Of a stretch of 64,000 nt of DNA, positions 63,803 to 64,000 are shown piece by piece. Below the pieces are notes generated by a model. It did no database searches. It saw only the letters and a list, made by a program, of their open reading frames with translations, and was not told the DNA's origin. Within the stretch, counting starts at the first letter, position 1. The number at the start of each line of letters is the position of its first letter. Source of the stretch: Azadirachta indica (Eukaryota; Streptophyta; Magnoliopsida; Sapindales; Meliaceae); NCBI GenBank assembly GCA_022749755.1, contig CM040444.1, positions 15,648,274 through 15,712,273 of the forward strand, written 5' to 3'. The position numbers and the translations under genes were made by a program.

Positions 63803-64000
63803 TTAATTCACATATATATATATATATATATGTTGCAGCAAAAAAAAATACTAAACCCTACTTAAAAAAAGACTAAAATATTCTTTGGTTAATTGGGGTT
63901 ACTTATTATTGAAGAGAAAATTTGGGGCTATCTCCAAATAGGAGGAAACCCAACCCAATAACAAACAGTCTTGACATTCCGACAATTGTGTTTAATGGTA

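Larger units (their letters stand above)
63218..64000. mobile_element. Probable LTR-type insertion, incomplete at window edge
   Basis: Sequence starting TGTTAGGATAAACTA interrupts the UGT fragment. It carries a perfect 62-bp tandem duplication, a CT-rich minisatellite and a (TA)n tract. A TG start fits an LTR, with ACAAA before it as a candidate target site, but the matching end lies outside the window and no coding domain is visible, so this is an inference. Confidence 0.4.

Overview
This is a 64 kb piece of nuclear DNA from a flowering plant, most likely a rosid-type eudicot. The reasons are AT-rich intergenic DNA, short GT-AG introns, plant-specific families (CCoAOMT, WSD1-type acyltransferase, filament-like plant protein, chloroplast CBSX, UGT73) and plant promoter motifs. 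I cannot name the species. No bacterial-style system, CRISPR array, rRNA or convincing tRNA gene was seen.

Layout: 1-230 (-) first coding exon of an MBR/HIP1-type RING E3 ligase, with 5' UTR exons to about 1800; 4912-6246 (+) intronless HARBI1/ALP1-like protein derived from a Harbinger transposase; 11519-12960 (+) caffeoyl-CoA O-methyltransferase, five exons; 18601-19041 (-) 40S ribosomal protein S16; 22524-25319 (+) WSD1-like acyltransferase, six exons; 26416-29732 (+) unrecognised, probably plastid-targeted 340-residue protein, eleven exons; 30498-34500 (-) filament-like plant protein with two frame breaks; 38893-45469 (+) SUD1/DOA10-type E3 ligase with three frame breaks; 46924-51611 (-) poly(A)-binding protein, intact; 55119-59703 (+) CBSX1/2-like chloroplast protein, intact, with a miniature LTR retrotransposon in intron 5; 60488-62095 and 62842-63217 (+) two UGT73-type pseudogenes, the second apparently cut by an LTR-like insertion reaching the right edge.

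From memory, the order MBR - CCoAOMT - SUD1 - PABP - CBSX - UGT73 matches Arabidopsis chromosome 4 (about At4g34040 to At4g34138), so this looks like a conserved syntenic block with insertions (S16, WSD1-like, FPP and the mobile elements).

The genes do not form one pathway. CCoAOMT serves lignin, WSD1 makes wax or storage esters, SUD1 (CER9) affects cuticle and sterol metabolism through ER protein degradation, S16 and PABP serve translation, and CBSX modulates plastid redox proteins.

The most notable observations are: a fresh TRIM element with identical 280-bp LTRs; five one-base frame breaks confined to two neighbouring conserved genes, one lying exactly on an A AAA AAG slippery heptamer; a likely GC-AG intron; a domesticated transposase lacking its catalytic Glu; a hAT-like non-autonomous element; and several unrelated tandem repeats. 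I found nothing I would call a new biological system.
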